Positions 33,548 through 45,485 of a DNA stretch of 64,000 nucleotides are shown here, in pieces. Source of the stretch: Chromatiales bacterium (GTDB lineage Bacteria > Pseudomonadota > Gammaproteobacteria > Steroidobacterales > GCA-2729495); assembly GCA_016789885.1 (NCBI GenBank), contig JAEUPZ010000020.1:1-64000 (forward strand). The letters run 5' to 3'. The notes below the pieces were generated by a model, which was not told the DNA's origin, ran no database searches, and saw only the letters and a list, made by a program, of their open reading frames with translations. Numbering within the stretch: position 1 is the first letter of the stretch; each line of letters begins with the position of its first letter. A program made the position numbers and the translations under genes.

Positions 33548-34765
33548 ATGGCCGGCAACGTCGCCGTCGAGCAGTTTCCGTTCAGCTGGGAAGGCACGGA
33601 CAACCGCGGCCAGAAGGTGCGCGGGCGCACCGTCGCGGCCAGCGAGGCCGCCGTGCGCGCCCAGCTGCGGCGCGAGGGCGTGGTGCCTGTCCGCATCCGC
33701 AAGCAGTCGAGCCTCTTCCGCAAGTCCGGCAAGGTCACGCCGGCCGACATCGCACTGTTCAGCCGGCAGCTGGCCACCATGCTGCAGGCAGGCATCCCGC
33801 TCGTGCAGGCCTTCGACATCGTCGGGTCGGGCCACGAGAACCCGGCGATGCAGAAGCTCATCATGTCGATCAAGGGCGACCTCGAGTCGGGCACGGCGCT
33901 GGCCGAGGCGCTCGGCAAGCACCCGCTCCACTTTGACGACCTGTTCGTGAACCTGGTGACGGCCGGCGAGCAGGCGGGCGCCCTCGACACGCTCCTCGAC
34001 AAGATCGCCACGTACAAGGAGAAGACCGAGGCGATCAAGAAGAAGATCAAGAAGGCCCTGTTCTATCCGGCCGCGGTCATGGTCGTCGCGATCATCGTGT
34101 CGGCGATCCTGCTGATCTTCGTCATCCCGCAGTTCGAGTCGCTGTTCAAGGGCTTCGGCGCCGACCTGCCGGCCTTCACGCGCATGGTCATCGACCTGTC
34201 GGTGTTCCTCCGCAGCCAGGGCTGGCTGGTGGGAATCGCCGTCGGCGGCGGCATCGGCACCTACATGTACATGCGCAAGCGCTCGAAGAAGCTCCGCGAG
34301 GCCGAGGACCGGCTGATGCTGAAGCTGCCGATCATCGGCAACATCCTCGAGAAGGCGGCCATCGCCCGCTTCGCCCGCACGCTGTCGACGATGTTCAGCG
34401 CCGGCGTGCCGCTGGTCGAGGCCCTGCAGTCGGTGGCCGGGGCCACCGGCAACATCGTCTTCGAGCGGGCGGTGCTGCGCATGCGCGACGAGGTCGCCAC
34501 GGGCCAGCGCCTGCAGCGGGCCATGGAGAACACCGGGCTCTTCCCGAACATGGTCATCCAGATGGTGGCCGTCGGCGAGGAGTCGGGCTCCCTCGACGAG
34601 ATGTCGGCCAAGGTGGCGGACTTCTTCGAGGCCGACGTCGACAACGCCGTCGACAGCATGAGCAGCCTGCTCGAGCCGCTGATCATGGCGATCCTCGGCG
34701 TGCTGGTCGGCGGCCTCGTCGTCGCCATGTACCTGCCGATCTTCAAGATGGGCGCGGTCATCTAG
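33548..34765 (+). CDS. pilC: Type IV pilus inner-membrane platform protein PilC
   Basis: 405-residue polytopic protein that couples PilB/PilT motion to pilin insertion. It has two homologous GspF/PilC cytoplasmic domains (about 65-190 with LFSRQLATMLQAGIPLVQAFDI, and 270-395 with FARTLSTMFSAGVPLVEALQSV) and three membrane spans near 170-200, 218-238 and 375-400. The N-terminus has the typical FSWEGTDNRGQKVRGRTVA strand motif. Follows pilB and is 26 bases before pilD. Confidence 0.96.
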   Translation: MAGNVAVEQFPFSWEGTDNRGQKVRGRTVAASEAAVRAQLRREGVVPVRIRKQSSLFRKSGKVTPADIALFSRQLATMLQAGIPLVQAFDIVGSGHENPAMQKLIMSIKGDLESGTALAEALGKHPLHFDDLFVNLVTAGEQAGALDTLLDKIATYKEKTEAIKKKIKKALFYPAAVMVVAIIVSAILLIFVIPQFESLFKGFGADLPAFTRMVIDLSVFLRSQGWLVGIAVGGGIGTYMYMRKRSKKLREAEDRLMLKLPIIGNILEKAAIARFARTLSTMFSAGVPLVEALQSVAGATGNIVFERAVLRMRDEVATGQRLQRAMENTGLFPNMVIQMVAVGEESGSLDEMSAKVADFFEADVDNAVDSMSSLLEPLIMAILGVLVGGLVVAMYLPIFKMGAVI

Positions 34766-34791
34766 CGGGGCCCGGCCCGCCTCCCGCCACC

Positions 34792-35652
34792 GTGCTGCAC
34801 GTCGCCGGAGCCGCGCTGCTGGGCCTTTTGGTCGGCAGCTTCCTGAACGTCGTCATCCACCGGCTGCCGCGCATGCTCGAGCGCGACTGGCGGCGGCAGT
34901 GCGCCGACCTGCAGGGTGCGGCGCCCGCGCCGGCCGACGAGGCACCCTACGACCTGGTGCGTCCCGGCTCCGCCTGCCCCCATTGCGGCACGGCCATCCG
35001 CCCGTGGCAGAACATCCCCGTCGTGAGCTACCTGCTCCTCGGCGGCCGCTGCGCCCACTGCAAGGCCCGGATCCCGCTGCGCTACCCGGTGGTCGAGGCC
35101 GGCACGGCGCTCGCCTCGGCCCTGGTGGCCTGGCAGCTTGGACCGACGCCCGAGGCCATTGCGGCCATCGGCATCACCTGGTGCCTGATCGCACTGGCCG
35201 GCATCGACCTGGACCACCACCTGCTGCCCGACTCGCTGACGCTGCCGCTGCTCTGGGCAGGCCTGCTGTTCCACGTGCTGCAGGGACCGGGCACCGGGGG
35301 CGAGGTCTTCGCGAACCTCACCGACGGCGTCATCGGCGCCGTGGCGGGCTACCTGAGCCTCTGGACCATCTACCATGGCTTCCGGGTCGCCACGGGCAAG
35401 GAAGGCATGGGCTACGGCGACTTCAAGCTCTTCGCGGCGCTCGGCGCGTGGCTGGGGTGGCAGCTGCTGCCCCTGGTGATATTGCTGTCGGCCGTGACCG
35501 GCACCGTCGTCGGCGTCAGCCTCATTGCCCTGCGCCGCCACAGCCGGGAGAACCCCATCCCCTTCGGGCCCTACCTGGCGGCGGCGGGCTTCATCGCGAT
35601 CCTCTGGGGCCGCGACCTGGTGGACGCGTACTGGCGGGCCGGGGCGCCCTGA
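34792..35652 (+). CDS. pilD: Prepilin peptidase / N-methyltransferase PilD
   Basis: Bifunctional inner-membrane aspartyl protease that cleaves the PilA leader and methylates the new Phe. 286 residues from a GTG start. The N-terminal methyltransferase domain contains GSFLNVVIHRLP and two zinc CxxC pairs (ACPHCG and RCAHCK). The C-terminal protease has its two aspartates in AGIDLDHHLLPD and GYGDFKLF (the GxGD motif). Several membrane helices follow. It would also process any type II secretion pseudopilins. coaE starts 10 bases after the stop codon. Confidence 0.96.
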   Translation: MLHVAGAALLGLLVGSFLNVVIHRLPRMLERDWRRQCADLQGAAPAPADEAPYDLVRPGSACPHCGTAIRPWQNIPVVSYLLLGGRCAHCKARIPLRYPVVEAGTALASALVAWQLGPTPEAIAAIGITWCLIALAGIDLDHHLLPDSLTLPLLWAGLLFHVLQGPGTGGEVFANLTDGVIGAVAGYLSLWTIYHGFRVATGKEGMGYGDFKLFAALGAWLGWQLLPLVILLSAVTGTVVGVSLIALRRHSRENPIPFGPYLAAAGFIAILWGRDLVDAYWRAGAP

Positions 35653-35662
35653 GCCGCCGCCC

Positions 35663-36289
35663 GTGGCGACCGCCCGCACCGCCCGCGACTGGTCGACCTG
35701 GCGCGTCGGCCTCACCGGCGGCATCGCCAGCGGCAAGAGCTTTGTCGCCGACTGCTTCGCGGCGCTGGGAGTGCCGGTGATCGACACCGACGTGCTGGCC
35801 CGCGAGGTCGTCGCGCCCGGGTCAACAGGGCTCGACGCGGTGGTCCGGGCCTTCGGCCCGGCGGTGCTGCAGGCCGACGGCAGCCTCGACCGGCGCCGCC
35901 TGCGCGCCGTCGTCTTCGCCGATGCCGCGGCCCGCGCACGCCTCGATGCCCTGCTGCACCCGCTCATCCTGCGGGCCGCCGAGGAGCGGTCCCGGCAGCT
36001 GCCTGGGCCCTACCAGCTGCTCGTCGTGCCGCTGCTGTACGAAAGCGGCTTCGACGCGCGGGTCGACCGGGTGCTGGCCGTCGACTGCCCCGAAGCCCTG
36101 CAGCGCGAGCGCCTGGCCCGCCGCGATGGCGACGACGACGCCCAGATCGAGCGGATCCTCGCGGCCCAGCGGCCCGGGGCGAGCCTCCGCGGCCGGGCCG
36201 ACGACCGGATCGACAACTCGGGAACCCCGGAGGCGACGCGGGCCCGCGGCGCCGCCCTGCACCGGGACTACCTGCGGCGGGCGGCATGA
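35663..36289 (+). CDS. coaE: Dephospho-CoA kinase
   Basis: Last step of coenzyme A synthesis: phosphorylates the 3'-OH of dephospho-CoA. 208 residues from a GTG start at 35663. P-loop GGIASGKS at 19-26, DTDVLAREVVAPG, HPLILRAAEER and VVPLLYESGFDARVDRVLAVD are family signatures. The pilD-coaE-zapD order is conserved among gammaproteobacteria with type IV pili. Confidence 0.95.
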   Translation: MATARTARDWSTWRVGLTGGIASGKSFVADCFAALGVPVIDTDVLAREVVAPGSTGLDAVVRAFGPAVLQADGSLDRRRLRAVVFADAAARARLDALLHPLILRAAEERSRQLPGPYQLLVVPLLYESGFDARVDRVLAVDCPEALQRERLARRDGDDDAQIERILAAQRPGASLRGRADDRIDNSGTPEATRARGAALHRDYLRRAA

Positions 36290-36372
36290 CCCGGGGGGGC
36301 ACCCGGACCGCACCGCCCCGCCAGCCGGGCGGACGTGCACATCGCACGTTGCCCGCAGACTGACCGCTGGCG

Positions 36373-36378
36373 CAGAAT
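36373..36378 (+). promoter_or_regulatory. Candidate zapD -10 box CAGAAT
   Basis: CAGAATAGT, 31 bases before the zapD ATG in the 120-base gap after coaE; no consensus -35. Confidence 0.3.
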
Positions 36379-36409
36379 AGTCCGGGCGCCCCCTCCGGAC
36401 CGCTCGCCC

Positions 36410-37219
36410 ATGGCCAGTATCCCCACTGCAGACCTGTTCAACCGGCCTGCAGAAGCCCATGCCCTGGGCCTCTACGAGCAGCCCCTCAGCGAGCGCATGC
36501 GCACCTACCTGCGCCTCGAGTACCTGTACCAGCAGTTCTGCTTCTACCTGGAACAGCAGTCCGAGTGGGGCAGCCGGGCCGTGGTCAGCAGCCTGCTCGA
36601 CATCCTCGCGATCCTGGGCCGGGGCGACGTCCGTGGCGACGTCCTCAAGGACCTCGAGCGCCAGATCGCCATCTACGACCGCTACCAGAACGCGCCCGGC
36701 GTCGACGAGGTCCGCCTCAAGCGCGTGCTGCGCAACCTGCAGGACCTGCGCCAGCGCCTGTTCGGCGTCGGCTCCCAGTACCTGCAGCTGCTGAAGGACA
36801 ACGAGTTCCTGGCCCAGATCAAGCACCGCAGCGCGATCCCGGGCGGCACCTGCGAGTTCGACCTGCCGGACTACAGCCACTGGCTCCGCCGGCCCTACGC
36901 CGAGCGCGTCGAGGACATCGAACGGTGGATGCAGCACCTGCGCCCGCTCTGCGACAGCATCGCCGAGCTGCTCTGGCTGACCCGGGAGAGCGGGCGGGCC
37001 ACCGACGAGGTGGCCAACCACGGCGTCTACCAGCACGGCCCCGTGGGCGACGCGGGCGTGGGACTGCTGCGCGTCTCCGTCGGGCCCGACGCCGGGCTGT
37101 ACCCGGAGATCAGCGGCAGCCACCACCGGTTCACGATCCGCTTCATGCAGTGGCCCGACACGCGGACCCGGCCGACCCAGGCCGCGCGTGACGTGCAGTT
37201 CCGCCTGACGATCTGCTGA
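36410..37219 (+). CDS. zapD: Cell division protein ZapD
   Basis: Cytoplasmic FtsZ-bundling protein (YacF/DUF1342) that cross-links protofilaments at the septum. 269 residues (247 in E. coli). Conserved N-terminal helical bundle with YEQPLSERMRTYLRLEYL, then DILAILGRGDVRGDVLKDLER and a C-terminal beta domain ending DVQFRLTIC. The ATG at 36410 precedes the conserved start. The small yacG zinc protein that usually follows is not found in the 21 bases before the convergent mutT. Confidence 0.93.
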   Translation: MASIPTADLFNRPAEAHALGLYEQPLSERMRTYLRLEYLYQQFCFYLEQQSEWGSRAVVSSLLDILAILGRGDVRGDVLKDLERQIAIYDRYQNAPGVDEVRLKRVLRNLQDLRQRLFGVGSQYLQLLKDNEFLAQIKHRSAIPGGTCEFDLPDYSHWLRRPYAERVEDIERWMQHLRPLCDSIAELLWLTRESGRATDEVANHGVYQHGPVGDAGVGLLRVSVGPDAGLYPEISGSHHRFTIRFMQWPDTRTRPTQAARDVQFRLTIC

Positions 37220-37240
37220 GACGCGGCCGGCCCAGCCGGG

Positions 37241-37638
37241 TCACCGCCCGGCGGCCAGCAGCGCCACCACCGGGGCATCGGCCGGCAGCAGGCCGGCCTC
37301 CCCGAGCTCCCCGACCGCGACCCAGCGGAGCCGCTGGCGCTCCCGCGGCTCGGGCTCGCCGCTGAAGCGGTGCACGTGCCAGAACTCGAGCCGCACGTGG
37401 CGGTCGGGATAGTCGTGGTCGAGGGACGTGAAGGGCTCGGCCTCATCGACGTGCACGCCGAGCTCCTCGTGGAGCTCGCGGGCAAGGGCGGCTCCCGGCG
37501 ACTCGCCGGCACCGACCTTGCCGCCCGGAAACTCCCAGAAGCCGGCGCCGTGCTTGCCCGGGGGGCGCTCGGCGATCAGCACGCGGCCATCGCGGTCGCG
37601 CAGGATGCCGGCGACGACGTGGATGCGCGGGACGGGCG

Positions 37639-37660
<22 letters not shown>
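37241..37660 (-). CDS. mutT: Nudix hydrolase MutT (8-oxo-dGTPase)
   Basis: Sanitises oxidised guanine nucleotides (8-oxo-dGTP to the monophosphate). Full Nudix box [20 protein letters not shown] plus ELGV matches G-x5-E-x7-REUxEExGU. The core [36 protein letters not shown] is typical of MutT. The start is uncertain: GTG at 37660 (139 aa) is chosen because an AAGAAG lies upstream and overlap with secA is limited to 22 bases; GTG at 37693 would give 150 aa. It directly follows secA, as in E. coli. Confidence 0.88.
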
Positions 37661-40431
<2,771 letters not shown>

Positions 40432-40538
40432 GTCAGGACCTCCGGCGGGAAACGCGGCTGCCGGGACCCGGGCCTCGGGGCCTGCAGCCGGGGCGCGCCG
40501 TGGATCGCCGCCGGTATCGGCGACGGGGCGCGGGCCAC

Positions 40539-40544
40539 ATTCTA
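40539..40544 (-). promoter_or_regulatory. Candidate secA -10 box TAGAAT
   Basis: TAGAAT on the minus strand 107 bases upstream of the secA GTG, downstream of the M23 peptidase stop codon. Confidence 0.4.
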
Positions 40545-40566
40545 GCCGACCGGCCGATGCCGCCGC

Positions 40567-40595
40567 CCGGGGCTGTTTCACCCCGGACGCCGGGG
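40567..40595 (-). other. Three mutually exclusive GC hairpin arms between the M23 gene and secA
   Basis: CCGGGG (40567-40572), CCCCGG (40581-40586) and CCGGGG (40590-40595) let the middle arm pair with either neighbour (8-base or 3-base loop). It follows the M23 peptidase stop codon and precedes the secA -10. No T-tract follows. Could be a weak terminator or chance in GC-rich DNA. Confidence 0.3.
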
Positions 40596-40605
40596 AAACG
40601 CCCTC

Positions 40606-41403
40606 TCAACGGCGGGGAACGAGGCGGATGGGGTTCACGGGACGGCCGTCCTGCAGCACCTCGAAGTGCAGGTGGCTGCCGGTGGACCGGCCGGTGGAGC
40701 CCATCAGCGCAATGACCTGGCCGGCCTTCACGCGGACGCCGGTCGCGACCAGGTTCGAGGCATTGTGGCCGTAGCGGCTCACGTAGCCGTTGCCGTGGTC
40801 GATCTCGATCAGGTTGCCGTAGCCGCGATGCCGCCCGGCGCGCGTGACGACCCCGGCCCCGGCCGCCACCACGGCGCTGTTCGGCAGGCCGGCGAAGTCG
40901 ATACCCGTGTGCAGGGCCGGCCGACCCGTGAAGGGGTCCTTGCGCCGGCCGAAGCCGCTGGAAATCCAGCCTCCCTCGACGGGGCGGAGGACGGGCCGGC
41001 TGAGATCGTCGGGCTGCAGGTTGCGGGCCATGACCGTGGCCCGGGCTGCACCGGCCACCAGGTCGGGACCGGCGCCAGCGGTGCCCGGCAGGGGCTCCTC
41101 TGGCCCACCAACGCCCGCTGCGGCCCCGGCGGTCGGGGCCAGGGCCGCCGTCGTGGCGGGTAGCACCCCCGCAGCGGGCGGCGCATCGGACACCGGCCGG
41201 GTCATCGGTCGCATCGCGGCCACCGCCGGCGGCGGGACTGCGGCCAGCCGGGCGAGGCCGGCGGCCAGGAGGGCCAGGGCCAGGACCGCACCCGCGCCGG
41301 CCACGACGCCGGGCCACGGGCCTGCCAGCCACGCCTCTGCCGCGGGCCGCGCCGGACGGCCGGAGGGTGCTGCAGGCAGTTCGCGGGCAGGTGACCTGGA
41401 CAT
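40606..41403 (-). CDS. M23 family metallopeptidase, membrane-anchored
   Basis: 265-residue envelope protein. One N-terminal membrane anchor (about 31-53, PGVVAGAGAVLALALLAAGL), a Pro/Ala/Gly-rich linker to about 120, then a LytM/M23 domain with LHTGIDFAG (first zinc His and Asp), HGNGYVSRYGHN and the SHLHFEV zinc motif. All expected zinc ligands are present, so it may cut peptidoglycan cross-links rather than be a degenerate regulator of the EnvC/NlpD type. Placed between dciA/lpxC and secA, as related M23 genes are in pseudomonads. Confidence 0.88.
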   Translation of the reverse strand: MSRSPARELPAAPSGRPARPAAEAWLAGPWPGVVAGAGAVLALALLAAGLARLAAVPPPAVAAMRPMTRPVSDAPPAAGVLPATTAALAPTAGAAAGVGGPEEPLPGTAGAGPDLVAGAARATVMARNLQPDDLSRPVLRPVEGGWISSGFGRRKDPFTGRPALHTGIDFAGLPNSAVVAAGAGVVTRAGRHRGYGNLIEIDHGNGYVSRYGHNASNLVATGVRVKAGQVIALMGSTGRSTGSHLHFEVLQDGRPVNPIRLVPRR

Positions 41404-41438
41404 CGGGGCTTTGACGGAATGGAGCCGGTTTGAACTTA

Positions 41439-41448
41439 AGTCTATGCT
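41439..41448. promoter_or_regulatory. Overlapping divergent -10 boxes for the M23 gene and dciA
   Basis: AGTCTATGCT contains TATGCT on the plus strand (41443-41448, toward dciA) and TAGACT on the minus strand (41439-41444, toward the M23 gene). No good -35 on either side. Confidence 0.35.
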
Positions 41449-41500
41449 GGCCCGCCCTTCAGGCCCGCGATGCGGGTCGCAAACCCGCCCAGGATCCAGC

Positions 41501-41815
41501 ATGGCCAACGACCGCCGCGGACAGCCCGTGAACCTCGGCGACCTGTTCCGGTCACCCGGCTCGTCCCTCGGGGGCCTCGCCCGGGCGGCGGCCGGCCGGA
41601 TGGAGCTGCTGGACCTGCTGCGCGCCCGGCTGCCGGCGGAACTGCAGGCCTGCCTCGTGGGCTGCAACGTCCGCGATGACGGCACGCTCGTGCTGACGGC
41701 CTCGAGCCCCGCCTGGGCGGCGCGGCTACGGTTCGAAGCGCCGGGATTGCTGGCCTGCTGCCGCGAACGGTTCCCCGCCACGGCGCGTGTGCGGGTGCGC
41801 AGCGCGACGCCCTGA
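41501..41815 (+). CDS. dciA: DciA-like DUF721 protein (candidate replicative helicase loader)
   Basis: 104-residue DUF721 protein. DciA proteins help load DnaB at the origin in the many bacteria that lack the phage-derived DnaC. Residues about 10-95 fit the DUF721 domain: RMELLDLLRARLPAELQACL, then the KH-like strand stretch NVRDDGTLVLTASSPAWAARLRF with the conserved SxxWAxxLR pattern. It is at the short end for the family and lacks the long C-terminal tail. Its position next to lpxC, opposite an M23 gene, matches pseudomonad dciA. Confidence 0.8.
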   Translation: MANDRRGQPVNLGDLFRSPGSSLGGLARAAAGRMELLDLLRARLPAELQACLVGCNVRDDGTLVLTASSPAWAARLRFEAPGLLACCRERFPATARVRVRSATP

Positions 41816-41818
41816 GGG

Positions 41819-42745
41819 TCAGGCGGCGGCCACGGGCTCCGCGTACGAGACCGGCGCGCTGACGGCGTCGTCGAAGGTCGCCAGCTCGAACGCGTCGGGT
41901 TGCTCGAGCAACACCCGCAGCAGCCGGTTGTTCAGGGCGTGGCCCGACTTGAAGCAGGTCAGCTCGCCGATCAGGCCGTGGCCCAGCAGGTACACGTCAC
42001 CGATGGCGTCGAGGATCTTGTGCTTGACGAACTCGTCCTCGAAGCGCAGCCCGTCCTCGTTGAGGACGCGGAACTCGTCGAGGACGATGGCGTTGTCCAT
42101 GTTGCCGCCGAGCGTCAGCTGGCGGGCCCGGAGCATCTCGATGTCGCGCACGAAGCCGAAGGTGCGCGCCCGGGAGATTTCCTTCAGGAACGCCGTCGTC
42201 GAGAACTCGAGGCTCGCCGACGACGTGTGCCGGCGGAACACCGGGTGGTCGAACTCGATGCGGAAATTCACGCGGAAGCCGGGATAGGGGGCAAGTTCGG
42301 CCCATTTGTCGCCGTCCTCGACCCGCACCGGGCGGCGGATGCGCACGAACTTCTTCAGCGCCGACTGCTCGGCGACGCCGGCCGACTGCACGAGGAAGAC
42401 GAAGGGCCCCGCGCTGCCGTCCATGATCGGCACCTCGGGCGCGCTCAACTCGACGAAGGCGTTGTCGATGCCGAGCCCGGAGAGCGCCGACATCAGGTGC
42501 TCGACCGTGGCCACCTTGACCTGGCCGGCCACCGGGTCCTGGTGCACGAGGGTGGTGCCGAGCATGGTTTCGCCGACGGCGAAGGCCTCGGCCCGCACGT
42601 CGACGGGCGGATCGAGGTCCATGCGGCGGAAGACGATGCCGGTGTTCTCCGGCGCCGGCCGCAACGTCATGTACACCTTGCGCCCGGTGTGGAGGCCCAC
42701 GCCGGTCGCCCGGATCGACGTCTTGAGGGTGCGTTGGCGCAGCAT
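41819..42745 (-). CDS. lpxC: UDP-3-O-acyl-N-acetylglucosamine deacetylase LpxC
   Basis: Zinc hydrolase for the committed step of lipid A synthesis. 308 residues (305 in E. coli). Zinc ligands H83 ([10 protein letters not shown]), H242 and D246 ([10 protein letters not shown]), and catalytic-base and helper residues E82 and H269 (KSGHALNN) are present. N-terminus [21 protein letters not shown] is typical. An AAGGA SD precedes the ATG by 5 bases. Downstream of ftsZ, the usual end of the dcw cluster, with an intervening terminator, so it likely has its own promoter. Confidence 0.98.
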   Translation of the reverse strand: MLRQRTLKTSIRATGVGLHTGRKVYMTLRPAPENTGIVFRRMDLDPPVDVRAEAFAVGETMLGTTLVHQDPVAGQVKVATVEHLMSALSGLGIDNAFVELSAPEVPIMDGSAGPFVFLVQSAGVAEQSALKKFVRIRRPVRVEDGDKWAELAPYPGFRVNFRIEFDHPVFRRHTSSASLEFSTTAFLKEISRARTFGFVRDIEMLRARQLTLGGNMDNAIVLDEFRVLNEDGLRFEDEFVKHKILDAIGDVYLLGHGLIGELTCFKSGHALNNRLLRVLLEQPDAFELATFDDAVSAPVSYAEPVAAA

Positions 42746-42922
42746 GCCGGTCCTTCAGCCCGCGACGGGTCATGACGGCGCTGGCACCCCTTCGGGGAGC
42801 CGGCCGCGCCAGGCCCTGGCGGCGTATTGCTGTGGTTGCCCTGAGCCCCTGAGCGGGGGCGAAAAACCGGGCGCCGGTCGTGCCGGACCGCGCCCTGCCG
42901 GTCGCGACGTTAACACAGCTGG

Positions 42923-42966
42923 CAAAAATGCCGCAAACCGGGGCGTCAGCGGCCCTGACGCCCCGG
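42923..42966 (-). terminator. ftsZ terminator
   Basis: A perfect 12-bp stem CCGGGGCGTCAG/CTGACGCCCCGG (42938-42949 with 42955-42966, 5-base loop) begins 22 bases after the ftsZ stop codon; on the minus strand it is followed by TTTGCGGCATTTTT. It should end the long dcw transcript before lpxC. Confidence 0.75.
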
Positions 42967-42988
42967 GCGGCCCCCGTCAGCTGCGGCC

Positions 42989-44179
42989 TCAGTCGGCCTG
43001 GCGCCGAAGGAAGGCCGGCACGTCGAGCAGGTCATAGTTCGACTCGCCCGAAGGCTCCACCGCCTCGGCTCCGCCGGAGCCCCGGCGCAGGTAGGCCGGC
43101 TGGTCGAGCCCGGTATAGCCGACCACGGGCGCCGGGTCCGTGCCCGTCCGCTGCTCCATGACCGGCCGCGCCACGGCAACCGGCTGCACGATGCGGATCT
43201 GCGGCTGCTGCTGCTTGGCCACCGGCTGGCCGAGGCCCGTGGCCACGACGGTCACGCGGATGGCGTCGCCCATCTCAGGGTCGATGGTCGTGCCGATCAC
43301 CACCGTGGCGTCGTCGGACGCACACTGCTTGACCGTCTGGCCGACCTGGTTGAACTCGCCGAGGCCGAGGTTCTCGCCGGCCGTCACGTTGACGAGGATG
43401 CCGCGGGCGCCGGACAGGTTCACATCCTCGAGCAGCGGGCTCGAGATGGCCGCCTCGGCTGCCTCGCGCGCGCGGTCCGGGCCCTTGGCGCTGCCCGAGC
43501 CCATCATGGCCATGCCCATCTCGGACATGACCGTGCGGACGTCGGCGAAGTCGACGTTGATGGTGCCGGGCCGCGTGATCAGCTCGGCGATGCCCTGCAC
43601 GGCGCCCTGCAGCACCTCGTTGGCGGCCCTGAAGGCCTCGAGCAGCGTCACGTCGGGCCCGAGGACCGTCAGCAGCTTCTCGTTGGGGATCGTGATCAGC
43701 GAGTCGACGTACTTGGCGAGGTCAGCGATGCCCTGCTCGGCGGCGGTCATGCGCTTGCGGCCCTCCATGCTGAAGGGCTTGGTGACCACCGCCACGGTCA
43801 GGATGCCGAGCTCCCGCGCCACCTGGGCGATGACGGGCGCGGCGCCGGTGCCGGTGCCGCCGCCGAGCCCGGCGGTGATGAAGAGCATGTCGGCCCCCTC
43901 GATGACCTCGATGAGGCGGTCGCGGTCTTCCATCGCCGCCTGCCGGCCCACGTCCGGATTCGCGCCTGCGCCGAGGCCCTTCGTGATGTTGCAGCCGATC
44001 TGCAGCGCCGTGCGCACGTTCGAGGTGCGCAGCGCCTGCGCGTCCGTGTTGCAGCAGATGAAGTCGACGCCCTCCAGCCCTGAGCTGACCATGTGGCGCA
44101 CGGCGTTGCCGCCGCCACCACCCACGCCCAGAACCTTGATCACGGCGTTCTGGCTGTACGCGTCCATGAGTTCAAACAT
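42989..44179 (-). CDS. ftsZ: Cell division protein FtsZ
   Basis: Tubulin-like GTPase that forms the division ring. 396 residues (383 in E. coli). ATG at 44179 with GGGAGA upstream gives [20 protein letters not shown]. The GTP-binding tubulin signature GGGTGTG is at 106-112; T7 loop [11 protein letters not shown]. After about residue 320 comes a Gln/Pro/Val-rich linker, and the conserved C-terminal peptide [12 protein letters not shown] that binds FtsA, ZipA and MinC. The 70-base gap from ftsA is the largest inside the cluster after the one that follows mraZ. Confidence 0.99.
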   Translation of the reverse strand: MFELMDAYSQNAVIKVLGVGGGGGNAVRHMVSSGLEGVDFICCNTDAQALRTSNVRTALQIGCNITKGLGAGANPDVGRQAAMEDRDRLIEVIEGADMLFITAGLGGGTGTGAAPVIAQVARELGILTVAVVTKPFSMEGRKRMTAAEQGIADLAKYVDSLITIPNEKLLTVLGPDVTLLEAFRAANEVLQGAVQGIAELITRPGTINVDFADVRTVMSEMGMAMMGSGSAKGPDRAREAAEAAISSPLLEDVNLSGARGILVNVTAGENLGLGEFNQVGQTVKQCASDDATVVIGTTIDPEMGDAIRVTVVATGLGQPVAKQQQPQIRIVQPVAVARPVMEQRTGTDPAPVVGYTGLDQPAYLRRGSGGAEAVEPSGESNYDLLDVPAFLRRQAD

Positions 44180-44249
44180 TGTTCCCGTCTCCCGATGCAA
44201 AAAGTTTTCGCGACTGTCCGTAGACCCGAAAAAGAAAAAGCACTTCCCG

Positions 44250-45482
44250 TCAGAAATTTCCCTGGAACCAGCCCTTCATGCGGCTGAAGACCTCGCCCAG
44301 GCCGGGCACGACCGCCTCCCCGTCGCCCCGCATGGCCCGCTCGCGGGCGTAGAGCAGGAGCCCCACGCCGGTGGAGTGGATCGGGTTGCGCACGACGTCG
44401 CCGAGCCCCCGCACGCTCTGCGGCACGCCGAGGCGCACCGGCATGTGGAAGACCTCCTCGGCAAGCTCGACGGCGCCCTCCATCTTGGCACTGCCGCCGG
44501 TCAGCACGACGCCGGCCGCCACCTGCGGCTCGAAGCCGCTGCGGCGGAGGTCCTCGCGGATCAGGCTGAAGAGCTCCTCGTAGCGGGGCTCGACGACCTC
44601 GGCCAGCGTCTGGCGGGCGAGCCGCCGGGGCGGCCGGTCACCGACGCTCGGCACCTCGATGGTTTCGTCGAGGTTCGCCAGCTGCGACAGCGCGCAGGCG
44701 TACTTGATCTTGATGTCCTCGGCGTTCTGCGTCGGCGTGCGCATCGAGATCGCGATGTCGTTGGTGACCTGGTCGCCGGCCACCGGGATGACGTGGGTGT
44801 GGCGGATCGCGCCGCCGTGGAACACGGCGATGTCGGTCGTACCGCCACCGATGTCGACCAGGCAGATGCCGAGCTCGCGCTCGTCGTCGGTCAGGACGGC
44901 GTAGCCCGAAGCGAGCTGCTCCAGCACGATGTCCTCGACCTCGAGGCCGCAGCGCTGCACGCACTTGACGATGTTCTGGGCGGCGCTGGCGGCGCCGGTG
45001 ATGATGTGCACCCGCGACTCGAGGCGCACGCCCGACATGCCGACGGGCTTGCGGATGCCCTCCTGCCCGTCGATGATGAATTCCTGCGGCAGTACGTGCA
45101 GGATCTTCTGGTCGGCCGGTATCGGCACGGCCTTGGCCGCCTCGATGACCCGGTCGACGTCGGCCTGGGACACCTCGCGGTCGCGGATGGCGACGATGCC
45201 GTGGGAGTTCATGCTGCGCACGTGGCTGCCGGCGATGCCTGCGTAGACCTGATGGATCTCGCAGCCGGCCATCAGCTCGGCCTCCTCCACGGCGCGCTGG
45301 ATCGAGTTGACGGTCGCCTCGATGTCGACGATGACGCCCTTCTTGAGGCCGCGCGACGGATGGCTGCCGAAGCCGATGACCTCGACCTGGTCGTCGTCGT
45401 GGAGCTCGCCGACCATCGCCACGATCTTCGACGTGCCGATGTCGAGCCCCACGATGATCCGCTTGTCATCCTTCCTTGCCAC
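44250..45482 (-). CDS. ftsA: Cell division protein FtsA
   Basis: Actin-like membrane tether of FtsZ. 410 residues from a GTG start. Actin-fold ATPase motifs: [19 protein letters not shown] at the N-terminus, [15 protein letters not shown] (phosphate 2) and [12 protein letters not shown]. The 1C domain lies around 85-165. The C-terminus ends in the amphipathic membrane helix [15 protein letters not shown]. Three bases separate it from the ftsQ stop codon. Confidence 0.97.
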   Translation of the reverse strand: MARKDDKRIIVGLDIGTSKIVAMVGELHDDDQVEVIGFGSHPSRGLKKGVIVDIEATVNSIQRAVEEAELMAGCEIHQVYAGIAGSHVRSMNSHGIVAIRDREVSQADVDRVIEAAKAVPIPADQKILHVLPQEFIIDGQEGIRKPVGMSGVRLESRVHIITGAASAAQNIVKCVQRCGLEVEDIVLEQLASGYAVLTDDERELGICLVDIGGGTTDIAVFHGGAIRHTHVIPVAGDQVTNDIAISMRTPTQNAEDIKIKYACALSQLANLDETIEVPSVGDRPPRRLARQTLAEVVEPRYEELFSLIREDLRRSGFEPQVAAGVVLTGGSAKMEGAVELAEEVFHMPVRLGVPQSVRGLGDVVRNPIHSTGVGLLLYARERAMRGDGEAVVPGLGEVFSRMKGWFQGNF

Positions 45483-45485
45483 CCG